Assembly: GCA_905178155.1 (NCBI GenBank)
Contig: CAJINV010000016.1
Span: 1,625,102-1,689,101, forward strand
Direction: 5' to 3'
Source: Amoebophrya sp. A120
Taxonomy: Eukaryota > Sar > Dinophyceae > Syndiniales > Amoebophryaceae
DNA: 64,000 bases
Part shown: in pieces, positions 22,027 to 33,048 of the stretch
How positions within the stretch are numbered: the stretch's first letter is position 1
Layout of the letters: each line of letters starts with the position of its first letter
The notes under the pieces: generated by a model
The model's database searches: none
What the model was told of the DNA's origin: nothing
What the model saw: the letters and a program-made list of their open reading frames with translations, nothing else
Made by a program: the position numbers and the translations under genes

Positions 22027-25000
22027 TTGGAACGCTTTTCGTTTTTCGATTTCGGATTCTTGTGCCTCAGGAGGGTGGAACTACGCGGGTTACGTCGGAT
22101 GAGTCGTAACAATGTAGAGAGACGAGGGAAGACATTAAGCAGGATGGTAAAACTACTGCCAGGGTAGTTGATGTACCTGTGCGTCCTTCACCTTCTTGCG
22201 CGCCAGATTGATAGGTAGCACGCAATACAGGTAGACGTAGTGGCGAACCGGTATTGCTAGCGGCCATAGCGAGACCCATAGCTACTAACAGATGATACAA
22301 CATTATACATGGGGTTAGGGGAAAACTGAGAGCTCATGATGTGGCACTGACTGCTATTGTGTTCAATGTCTCTGTTTTGAAGTTGAACTAAAGCGAATAT
22401 ACTTTAGTAGTAAGCGAGGCAATTTGTACTACCAAAACAGGACGACTTCCTACTTGAGGTGCTGAACTATGGTTTTGGTTTTCTTCTGAAGACGAACGAC
22501 AAGACTAACGGAAAAGAGAGGACGAGTGTGACCACGCGATGAAAAGACAACGACTGAAGAAGTGCTGACAGGAAAAATGTGGAGCGCGAAGCTCTTGTCG
22601 TGTACGATAAGGGACGAGGAGTGTTTTGACATTCAGTGTTTGATGAAATTGATTTCGCAAAACCGTGCGAAAAAAGTACGAAACGTGACTTGCGGTCATG
22701 GATGAATGACTTTTCGATCCGGCAGGGGCAAATCAAATGACATTGGACGATTAAGCTATCGTTATCGATGAAATCAATCACTTACATGTTCTCTTTTCCA
22801 GTCTGTGTGAGTGTGACTACTGCGTTTCGTTTGATAATATGTTGAGGCCTCCAAACGACGTTGGAAGCAGCTGCAACGATCACAGCAATTCCGACGGCCT
22901 GAAGATACGGCACCCACACCGATTTGTCCGACGTCGCCCGGCCCAACCACACAAGAACGATAAAGACGAGGTTGAAAAATCTCTTTCTCGTCTACCACTG
23001 CCACACAAATATACACTGCGGGCCGATGGCGGATGAAAAAATGACTTATTCACGAAGACACAAAACGAAGGAACAAACAGAAGCTGTGCTGCGTAGTTGG
23101 CGGTTAATATTTTCAACCTGCTCGTGGTGCTGGTGGTAGCTGTTGACCCCCTTGAGCTACGTAGATCTTCATCTTCTTCATTTGCTCGCCCGCCTGCTGC
23201 TGCGCTTGTTTTTTCAGAAAATTCATTTGTAAAAAATTTGTTTCTCAAGGTCGCACGAAGACCTTGACTGTGACTCCTGCACTTCAACTTTAACATCTCA
23301 ACATTTGGAAAAGATGACGCTCCTTTGTTCAGTTGTATCATTATCAACAACATCGAGAATTCATTTCAGTTCCTCTTTTTTTGTGACAGCAACCACAACA
23401 GCGTGATACAAAAAGAGTCTTTGAGTTTTCTTTTTCCACGTTCACATAAGATTCATTTCCGATCGGAGAGCTATCGACGTTTCATTACCAGCGCTTTTTC
23501 TTCGGTGCAGCAAAACCGCTGCATCTTCTGGTAATATACTTATGTCAGTAGATACGTTTCGAATTTTGAACCTGACAGCCAACTCGTGAAACTGTGTGCT
23601 GAAGAAATACAAGAAATATCAACAGCGCATGTCGTTTTTCCTGAAGCTTAACCAAGACGAAACCTTAACCTGTGCTGCGCGGAAGCAGACCAAACGAGAA
23701 GTACTCTAGTAGTGTGTCATCGAATTTTCCGCAGTCGAGGTAGTTTATTCGCACTACACAACTGCCGCCCGTTTGCACTGCCGAGATTCTGTGTTGTATT
23801 TTCCAAAAAGTTGTAGCTAGTTGTATTCTCTAGCAGCCGTCGGTCTATTCAGAAAAGTGTAGTGGTAGTTTCAGCAGTGTCTATTCGCCTCGAAGTAGAC
23901 CTAATCGATTTTAGCAGCCCAGAACTATCATGCCACTGCTGCTCTATTGGCAGCTTATAGTGATTCTCGATGTTTTTTTCACCTCGTCTAGAGGTTTCGC
24001 GTAAACATGATGCTGATCCTCATCCTGTTCTATCCAATAAATTCGCTACCGTAACAAGTTTAGCATTTACTTACAACCCCGTCGAGAAACGAAACTACAA
24101 ATAGGCAATCAGATAGGAGTTTTATGCCACTGTCTATCTCTTTCTGCTTTTCTTTTTTCATAAATTACACCAGGAGTCCTGTCGTGCTTCCTCTACCCTA
24201 CTTGTCGTGGGACTCTTTTTTTCTCATTTCTCTGCGTACCGTTAACCCATAGATGCAAGAAAAAAGCGTCATCCTATGGGACACAGCACACTCTCATCCT
24301 CACCAGGAGTGGCTGGAGTGAAGAGCTAAAATTCTTCATCATGGTGGCGTTTTTCGAGTTGTGTTGGTGGGTACCGGTGTAGGGTTTTGCTATTGCTTCA
24401 GAAACGGAATACAAGATATTCTATTGCGGACGGTGCAGTTGAGAAATCTAAATGCTCCTGTGTAAGCAGTATGACTTCATCCAGTTTTCTTGTGGTGCCG
24501 TGGTAGGTACAGGTACAGGTACTATTACATAAAACTCGCGCTATCACTAGAACCGGATGGATATTACTTAGCCCGTCCCCTGCAGCTCGGTCGCGCGAAC
24601 GATGTTGTTCGCGTGACTACTTGCCGTATGGTGCCTGAATCTATCCGACCCTGAGTATTGTTCTTGGTCATGCTCGCATGTGATCACTAGTATCCTTTTT
24701 TTCTACTCCCGTACGTACCTTCCTACCATAACTGCAGCGAGCGCCTCCTCCCGCTGGCATCAGTTGCACTACAAGGAAAAAGTCTTTGTGTGGTGGTGGT
24801 TTGTTGTGTTATACAGACTTATTACCTTGAATCCATCGCGCAGAAGTCCTCAGCGATGTAAAGTAATTATTGTCCTTGTGGGGGGCTACTCTACCAATCT
24901 TTCTTCAGACATCTCTTCTATTCCAACGCTCTTATAATATCAACGTGTACACGCATCAGTTTCTCGTCGGTAGTAGTTCTTTCGGTTGACGTTTTTGATT

Positions 25001-26518
25001 CCGTATCTTCTAAAACAAGTATCCAAAAAGCAGCTGATAGTTGATATTCCTTCTCCAATAAATCGGTATGAAAAAGCTTAAGTTTGCTCGAGAAGGAATT
25101 CACTTGAAACGCCATCAAGTGGTTGTAGTTCATCTCGGTTGAGACTATTCTATTCCTTGCAGCAAACTACTTTTCATCTCTTAGCTCGCCTCTGCTCCTT
25201 CTACCAACATTTTTTGGCATTTCTAACTCAAAAAATAGAACGTCAACTATTCGAGCGTGTACGATTAGAATTAAAACGTGCTGGCAATAAAGTACGGATT
25301 TCATTTTTCGGTTGCAATATTTCTATCGCAAGGTGCTCTAAGTACAACAGCAAGGCTCAAACCTATTGACCGCCGTCGTGGTCATCAACCACAACGCAGA
25401 AATTTTCCGTGACCAGAGCGAAAACTTGAAGAGAGATCGAAAACTCGTACGAGTTTCCGATCCCACTGCAAATGTTCGGACCGAACGGAAAAAGCCACGA
25501 AGGGGAAGTCGCTGACAAAGACAGCGCTAGCGCTAGGCTTTGTTCCTGATTTACTTCGTTTTGATATCCGAAGGCACCGGCGATATTTCTACCGCTTTTA
25601 TATCGTTGAGGATGTTCTAGTTGTACTACCCTGTGTAAAGAGAATTGCCAGTTATTGTCAACAGCTGTATACAGAAGTTTTATCTGATAAAGAACCATAC
25701 ATATTTGAGGGCGGTGAAACAAAGCATTTAGTAGTTCATATTTATCCAAAAAGTAATCATCTTCAATATCGAAAAGTCAACCTCCTAGGTGCATTTTTAA
25801 TTGGGAAAAATATGTTGGCAGAGAGTTGAGGAATTCTTGTATCTTGGTCAAAAGCCTATATCAGCTGCATTACAGTGACATCACTGTAATGAGAAAATAA
25901 GGTAGTACAAAGCTAGCTTCAGTGGTCAAAATATATCGGAATTATTTTTAACATTCGGTGGCGAAATTTCGTATATTTCAGTAAAGCTTGCCTTATGGGC
26001 ACTCCCACTAAAGCGCTCAGAAGTTCTATTTCGAAAATGATACGACCAAGACAGAAACATCCTGATCTTTATTTCGAAATAATTTTTCCATCGTACTATC
26101 CGTCGTAACAAGTATAACATTATCGTAGAAAATAAATCGGATCCTGTCGAGTCCTTCTAGTCTGTAATGTACAAAACTAATGCTGCTGTGTTTGGTAAGA
26201 AAGAATTGTCAATTGTTGTTCTCGATCGTCGCTTCCACGTGTCTTGTTCCCCTCCAGTCTCACGTTCTTGGAAGATGTTTTGTCGGCTTTTACTGTTCTC
26301 CACATCGTATAATTTTTGCTGTTTTTCTTTTTCTTCTTCACTATTCAAATTTCGTGTCGCTTCTCGAACAACCGTTTAGCCTTGAGAGAACCTGTTTTTA
26401 GTTTGAAAGATTTCTTTATTTTTTCCCAATTTCGCGGTTCCAGAAAAAGAAAATCTAAATTTTCATGATGTGAAAACGAATCGGATTCACAACAAAAACA
26501 AGGCAAGCCCAATATTAC
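22027..26518. other. Long AT-richer intergenic region
   Basis: About 4.5 kb with only short frames, the longest being 25363-25749 on the minus strand (128 codons, no recognisable motif). A short perfect palindrome (CATTACAGTG, 4-nt gap, CACTGTAATG) lies at about 25868-25891. No TIR element with the introner signature, RNA gene or tandem array was seen. It probably holds untranslated and promoter sequence. Confidence 0.45.
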
Positions 26519-29460
26519 TTAAGCCTTGGACATTTCCGGTGACTCGCGCTCTGTCGGGGCGGTTTCCGGAGTGCCGAAGGGTCCCTTTGACATGACGCCC
26601 ATTTCGCTCGCAGCCCAGCCATGCTCGTCATGCTCCACACCAGCAGCGTCCTGGTCGATGAGATCGAAGTGCAAATGAAATTTGCCATGCACAGTTTCGC
26701 AAAAAAAAAATGCTTTCTTTGTCATACAACTACTCAAGCACAAAAGGAGAGATAAGACACAAAAATTTTTACCTTCGCTCGGTTCTTTCTGCGCATGTCG
26801 TTTTCTACCAAAGCAGCAATCATCTGGTGCGCACGGCAAGTGGCGCGCATCGTTCCCCGCAACACGACCTGGAAGTTTGATGCACAGCATGATTTTTGGC
26901 AAATTGATTCATTGCATTGTGAGTTCCGCGTGACAAGTTTCCACGTAGTAGTGTACTTATGTAGACCTACAGCTGCTGTACAACGATATCTCGTGAGCAC
27001 ATGAAACTTGTGATGCGCAATCAACACGACACCCCGGTTGTAAAAAAATTTCGTTCATGCTGCAATAAACTAAAGACGAATTCTACCTCTCTCGTCGGCT
27101 CATCCGGCATGCCACCTCGGCCGAGGCCCTGGTTGATAATCCCTCCGTGGTGGTTGGTCTTCAACGCTGCCGGGTCGCCCGGGTTGGTTCCAGACTCGAT
27201 GTCGATTCGCACTCCGGTGCACTCGCGACGGATGGTGGAGATGGTGTTGCCGCGGCGGCTATCAAGTGCAAATATGTCTGGGTCTGGAAGAATGCAACTT
27301 GTCATGCAGATTTTTCATGACCCATGAGGTCTGGAATGCGGGACCTAGCATGGCAAACTCTGCGAGGTCCTCTCTGTCATGCCCATCCTGCATGAGATAT
27401 CCCCTCCCAACTTGGTCGAAAGTGGAGAGCTTTTGGCACTCATACAACACAGATTTTAGCATGCTTCAGATTTAGCATCACAAGTTACTGTCTTCCAGAC
27501 CCAGACATATTTGCAATGCATAGCGGCCGATCAGCATACCGACGGTGTCGTCCGGGAGGCGCAGCACGCACTCGATGATCGGGCCCGTATCAAAAAGAAA
27601 AATCCCCCCTCCCCATATCGGAAACGAAATTTGTGATGCTGTATTTGAATACACAAATCGACTTGTCTTGCCAGAAGGCCAAGAGACGCAGCTGTGGCCT
27701 GCATTGCGGGCAATTTGTCATGCTGTTTCCCACTTCCAGTTGCCTCGTGTCATGCTGGAGATGCAACACTTTCCCACGCTAGCTAGCACTACAGTCCGCA
27801 TCTTTTGCCTTCTAGCATCACAAAGCTGATATGTGACCACAGATCTGCATCACAGATTTCCGTTTTGATATGGGGAGGGGGGATTTTCGTTCTTGATAGC
27901 CCGCGAGGGGGGATTTGTAGAAGGACTCGGAGACGCGCATAATGTTATACAAAGACGGAATTTCCTTAATGGAAGCCCACACAGCGCGCATCGCCTCGCG
28001 GATCTGGGGCAGCTTACCCGACAGCTGTAGTTGTGTGATGGTGCGATAGGACAATATCATGGTGCTTTGTTTTATTTTTGCATCAGTAGAAACATAATGC
28101 TGATTTCGCCAGAAAACCAAATGCTGAATTCTTTCATGTAATGCGTGCACCGCATGAGAGCGGATCTCTGTCATGCTTGATCAAGAAACACGAACAATAA
28201 GCTCTCTCAAATTAATATTTTCAAGTACCTGAACTTCTCCCTCTCCCTGGATCTTCACTGTGCAACCGGAAGTTTCGCGAATGGAGTGCGCACCCTGACC
28301 CCGGCGGCCAATCACCGCACCGATTTGGTTGCTCGCGACGTCTACCTTGAAGGAAAACAAGTGATCTATCCTGAGCAAAAACGTCCCAACCCCAGAGTTG
28401 TCATGCAGATCTGCAAACACAAGAGCATTTGTAATGCGCATCTACATGAGAGGCATTTCCCATTGTATTTTGGAACCTGTAATGCTGTAAACAGGATAAG
28501 GAGGTGGATTTGTTATGCGGCTTCCCTTGCTAAACTGCATTACACTACAGCCTGCAACTTGTCATGCGTGGCTCCCAAAACCTCGAGGTTTGTGTTGCAA
28601 AATCCCCATCTTGACTCTGGGGTGGGATCGTTTTTACTCAGGATATGATCCTCGCCCAGGCGCGCGAGTTGGCCCTTCGTCGCGTTTTATCCTGTGCAAA
28701 AGTATCCTAGTCGTAACTAATATGCAATCAATTTGTAATGCAGATTTGCCTTAAGAACTAGACTAGTTCTTAAGCCAAATCTGCATTACAAATTCAACTT
28801 GTAATGCTGAGCCAATTTCTGTTGCAATCTATACTAGTACGATACTTTTGCAGTGCATACGTTTTTCAGTTCCCGCTCGAAAACGTCGAACATTGCCTCG
28901 ACACCTGGGGAGCGAGAATGGGTTTGTTCTGATGAGGAACAAGCAAGGGGAGCGAGAGTAAGTAGAGGTTTGTCATGCTGAATAAAGCACAATGCAAAAA
29001 TACGGCACATTGACATTTTTCATTCTGCAGTTTTTATTTACGATGCGTACCTACGCATGAGAAGCTGAAACTCTAATGCTCGACAAGCAATGGAAATAGT
29101 ACCGGCCTCCACGTCCTTTGTGATAATCACCTGACGCATGTCGACGACGCGGGGGTCACGCGGAAAAACCTTGATCGTAGACCCGGAATCCGACTAGACT
29201 ATGAAAGAGCAAAATTTGTCTTGCGTTCGTGCCGATGCAAACAGTGTTTGTCATGGTGGTCGTCCGATATGCATATTAATGTGACCTGGTCGAACAGTTC
29301 AGACCACAGACATGTCATTTCTGCAGGGTTCTACTGCGCAAGACAATAAGTTTTTCCCTTTCTTATGAATCTTCCGAATGGTATCGCCTTGGTAACCAAT
29401 GAGGCCGCCCATGAAGGCAACCGGCACTCGGATCGACAATTCGGCACGGGAATACACCAT
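26519..29460 (-). CDS. Triple KH-domain RNA-binding protein (hnRNP K/PCBP-like)
   Basis: Family role: tandem KH proteins bind single-stranded RNA or DNA in splicing, translation and stability. Start ATG 29460; stop at 26519. KH1: VPVAFMGGLIGYQGDTIRKI, then SGSTIKVF. KH2: FKVDVASNQIGAVIGRRGQG, then IRETSGCTVKIQGEGE. KH3: VLRLPDDTVGMLIG joined to RRGNTISTIRRECTGVRIDIE, ending in VVLRGTMRATCRAHQMIAALVEN. All three GxxG loops are intact (GYQG, GRRG, GRRG). The C-terminus is acidic (HFDLIDQDAAGVEHDEHG...). Four introners and one degenerate candidate interrupt it, and canonical GT-AG introns lie at about 28030-28230 and 28918-29037. After excision of the two family A and E introners, KH1 and KH2 join as ELKNATKGQLARLGEDHLFS in one frame. 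Exact ends of the last two introns are uncertain. Confidence 0.85.
27260..27522 (-). mobile_element. Introner, family B, inside KH3 GxxG loop
   Basis: 263 bp with exact TSD GCGGC. The ends are inverted repeats with TGTCTGGGTCTGGAAGA. Excision restores ATC GGC CGC CGC GGC AAC, that is IGRRGN, the KH nucleic-acid-binding loop. Confidence 0.93.
27588..27898 (-). mobile_element. Introner, family F
   Basis: 311 bp with exact TSD GCCCG. The inverted ends contain AAAATCCCCCCTCCCCATATC and a following GAAA run. Excision joins SPLAG-PIIECVLRLP at the start of KH3. Confidence 0.92.
28367..28645 (-). mobile_element. Introner, family E
   Basis: 279 bp with exact TSD TGATC. The inverted ends are TATCCTGAG(C/T)AAAAACG followed by CCCACCCCAGAG-type sequence. 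Excision joins ARLGED-HLFSFKVDV just upstream of KH2. Confidence 0.92.
28688..28859 (-). mobile_element. Introner, family A, with a long internal palindrome
   Basis: 172 bp with exact TSD CGTTT. The ends carry GCAAAAGTAT. The centre (about 28731-28795) is a near-perfect palindrome of about 30-bp arms around CTAGACTAG. On the gene strand it begins TATGCACTGC and ends GCACAGGATA. Excision joins ERELKN-ATKGQLARL in frame. Confidence 0.92.
29200..29374 (-). mobile_element. Probable older introner in KH1
   Basis: The ends resemble inverted repeats (TATGAAAGAGCAAAA...TTGTCTTGCG against TAAGAAAGGGAAAAAC...TTGTCTTGCG). I find no clean 5-bp duplication. It interrupts KH1 between TIRKI and SGSTIKVF, so it must be removed for the domain to be complete. 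Confidence 0.5.
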
Positions 29461-30949
29461 TTTCGCTAGTCGATGGCTAGTATATGCAGCTAGTAAAGCA
29501 ACCGGTGCGGTTTAAAGTATACTTTAAAAAAAAGTATAAAGTAAAGAAGTCCTCAGGTGGGAGCGTTATTTTTTAAACCGAAAATGGCAAAAAACTACAC
29601 TAGAAGCAGCAGAGTGACTACAGTTTCGAGACACGAAGTCCGCAAACCTGTTGTGACTGAGCCTGTGAGACTAGGAAACCTGTTTTGATGCGCAGTTGGA
29701 GTTGGTGATGTAAGCAGTTTTGCTTTTACAGCGGTTTTGTTTATTCTTGTGCGAACCAATTGATTCACAAGGTTTGTTGATAGAGAGAACGAAAGCTAAA
29801 CGCAAACGCCTTCACTTGTATCTCGCAAAAAAAAGTACGAAAAAAAGCTCAAAACGCTGCCGCCGCCGCAAAACTGTACAATAGCTATCGAGTGTTCTTT
29901 AGCTTAGGAAAGTTTTCAAAAAATGTTGCGGATCAGAGATTTCTTGAATTCTACAAAGGCACCAGGTTGCTGTTGACTTCTACGGAGTAAGAGTAGTTTG
30001 CGTAGTCGAGTCTAAGGTGATAGTACAAAGACAGGCTTCTTCTACAACTGCTATAGTGTTCTAGTTCTAGGCCGTATAGCTCCTGCCGAGTCGCTATCGC
30101 TTGGTCGCTGCTCGCTGAGGATCCAGTATCCGAGATGGAAAATCTCCTTCCCTGTAGTTCGTTGTAGCGGTTCATCGATTTTTCAGAGGCAAAGTTGAGC
30201 CGCATGGTAATTGTGCAAGAAATGCATGCTCAACAACATGAACGGTTCCTCGTGCCGGAAGATGCACAAGCATCGTCACGCGCCGGAGAAGGACGTCTTC
30301 AAATTTATTTTTGTCCAAAAGCAACTAAGTTAGTATATGATCGACCTCATCGCAAATATCAAGTTGAGTCGCATCAAACCAGGCGCGTGAATACAAAAGG
30401 CAACTCAACAACACCGGCTGATCGAAAAAGATTCTTCATCAAAAGCATTTCCAGAGTGCTTTCTAGCATTGATCTTGAAGAGCAACGCCGCTGCACGCAA
30501 CAAGATCTGCAACATACATAATTTCTGCGATTTTCAAAAACGATCTTGAAAAGCCACAGGTCAGCATCAAACTTGTGACAAGGACAAAACTTTTTCAAAA
30601 ACATCTACGCACGAAATTTCTCAAAAGCTGTAGCGGTACCGGTAGCGGGAAGGGGAGCTTCAGCTTCATACTCATAATCTCGCTCTTTTATTTTGGCCAT
30701 CGGAATTAGTATCATGATCATGAGTAATACGCACAACTGCAGATCTATCTCTTACAAGTCTTGTCATGAGCGACGTGCAATAAGCACTATCTCTAGCTGA
30801 ATCACTATAGACACATTCTGCCCAGCATACATCGTCGCTCATTGCGAAACTAACAACAGACCAGCAGCAGAAACAAACATGCTACAAGGATCAGGCTTGC
30901 GAGCAGTCCAAGCGCAATTAAGACGCAAGAACACAAGCCACCAAGCCTA
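29461..30949. other. Intergenic, AT-richer; no convincing gene
   Basis: Upstream of the KH gene. It holds only short frames on both strands (for example 29951-30205 minus, 30195-30521 plus) with no motif I recognise. No repeat family was seen. Confidence 0.4.
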
Positions 30950-32700
30950 TCAGCCACAAGTTAGTAAGCCCCCGGATGAAGGCGGGAGACCTATGACCGC
31001 CTGGCCCTACGGTCCGTCGGGGTCGGGCAAATAGAAAGACGGCGACAGGATATATACTCACTGCAGGGGCGAAGTAAGTATGTATTCCGGCCCATCCGCA
31101 AAATGGCGCTGCGGCAGACCGGCGCCCAGCCGGGCCGGCGAACACCGCGAGCAACCGCGCGCGGGCGCGACGTCGCGCCACATGCGCGCTACCGCCACAC
31201 ACAATAGGAGGGCATCAAACCTCTGTCGCTACTACGTACGAGCCCGCCGGGCCGGCGGGCGCGCAACTACAAGGCGCCACGGGGCGACCCAGGGTCGCGC
31301 TGGCGCTGCAGTGCCAGCGCGCGGGGGAAAAGGGCGCCACAGTTAGTAAGCGAAGCAAGCAACCAAACAAAGGCCGGCCCGGGGGGGGCGAACTGGCACC
31401 AAGGGCCGGCGGGGCATACACTAGCAACGCGGGAGGGGCCACCGCGCGCAAGCTGCCCCCCTGGGCCTGCGGCCGCGCCGGCCGCCCGAGGCTTGGGGGG
31501 CCCGCAGGGGCCTCAGCAAAGAAATAAATTTCCAGGCGGCCGGCCTGGTGGTCTTGGACCTGGTTGCGGCGCAATTAGGTCCATAACTGCGCGGGGGCGC
31601 TGGCCCATCGCCTTTGGGCGTTTTGCGCCCCCCTCCGCTACAGATTTGCGCAGGTGCGCCGGAAGCCCCACAGTGCCAGGCTGTTCGCCCAACAGCGGGC
31701 GCCGGCGAAGGGCCACGCAACCAGGAGCACAAAAATCCGCCGCGCGCCGGAGATGGAGCGGGCGCCTCTACGTACCTCCGGGAAACAGCCCAGATTTTCT
31801 CTAGGGCGGTCGCACCCAGTCCCTCCTTCCCCTCGTTTCAAATGCGGATGCAACAGTCCAAAAACTCGGGGCAGTTCTCGGGCCTCGGGCGAAACACGAC
31901 GGCCGCACCGCCCTGCGCCCACCGCGGGCATACTGGACCCGCCGGCCGACGCCGCAAATTGCCGGCCCCGGCCCCTTTTAGGGGCGAGGGGGCGGGCGGA
32001 GGGGAAACCAGCGCCGGGCCTGTGCCGGGTGACCCGCACGCCTTGGGGCCAAGCAAACAATCCATCAGCGCGCGGCGCCGGCCGCTCCGAAATGGCCACG
32101 AGCGCCAAGACTTTGCGGCATGACAGACCGAGCCGCGCCGCGCGCCGCTTCGCATCAAAAAGCGCGCCCCGTGTAGCCGCGCGACATGCGCCCTGATGCC
32201 ACAGCCGCGGCATTTATTTACATAGTCACTAGCGCAACTGAATCGCGATAGCAAACAAGGCAGCATGCACATTTGGTCGCTGTCGTCCGCCCGTCTGAAT
32301 TTCCAAAACAGTAACACTTCCAGCAGGGTTGTCCTCGGGATCGTTCACCGTAATGCAGGAGTGCCCGCGCCATGCGCGGAAGGCCCGCCGGGCGCGCTTC
32401 TGGGTAGACCGCCCGGATTTTCTCCATGAAGGTCGCCGGCATGCCTTCTTTCATTCCCCTCGTTCTGCAAACTCCAGTAGGGCTTCAGCAGTTCGGGGCA
32501 TTTCTCGGCAGTTTGGTGGAAGCAAAACGACGCGCGGCGGCGGCCGCTGAGAAAGCAGGGCCACAGGTGCCCAAGCTTTGCGGCATGGCAGACCCAGCGG
32601 CGCCACGGCGCCGCGCGGGCGTCGCGCGCCGTTTCGCATCAAAAACCGCAACAGCATGCGCCCCGACACTACAGCAGGCGGAGCGACATTTATTCACACA
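30950..32700. repeat. GC-rich island with diverged internal duplication
   Basis: Base composition changes abruptly to a very high G+C stretch with GGCCGGC and CGCGCG runs. About 31780-32220 and about 32390-32700 are related in the same order. Each holds a (C/G)GGATTTTCTC block, then CCCCTCGTTCTGCAA-like sequence, then TCGGGGCA(G/T)TTCTCGG, then TTTGCGGCATG(A/G)CAGAC. Each then has a TTTCGCATCAAAAA(C/G)CGC-type block and a (G/A)CATTTATT end. Open frames cover both strands, as expected from G+C bias, and I cannot support a protein. It could be a degenerate transposon or a non-coding repeat. Confidence 0.55.
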
Positions 32701-33048
32701 ACTTCAATTGCGCACAGAAAAACGAGAACGCATCTCGTTCACGAGCACCACGAACACAAACACCATCTAGACGGCACGCAGAAGCGACGTCAAGCCGAAG
32801 CCATACAAAACAGCCCCGCACGCACATTTTCTGCTGTGGGCTCAGCAGATGAAAATGAATCAGGACTAACAAACGTCTATCTTACTCTTACTTTAGCCCT
32901 ACTATGATCAACATCCAAGCCCAGCTCCAGCTGCAGTATATGATACAGAAAGCAATTTCTCCTCCACTCAAAACCTGTAAAAGGCATTGGAGCATCACTG
33001 GCGCTTGACCATGTCCTCGTGTATTTCAGCTGGCTTGCCCCGCCTCAC
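32701..33048. other. Intergenic 3' flank of the Rad9-like gene
   Basis: About 350 bp of ordinary base composition after the GC-rich island. No gene, repeat or RNA feature was recognised. Confidence 0.4.

Noticed and set aside
30195-30521. Plus-strand 108-codon frame
   Set aside because: No motif, opposite strand to all genes, and no splice or context support.
31614-32770. Overlapping ORFs in the first GC-rich island
   Set aside because: The two halves of the internal duplication do not keep a common frame, so coding is unsupported.
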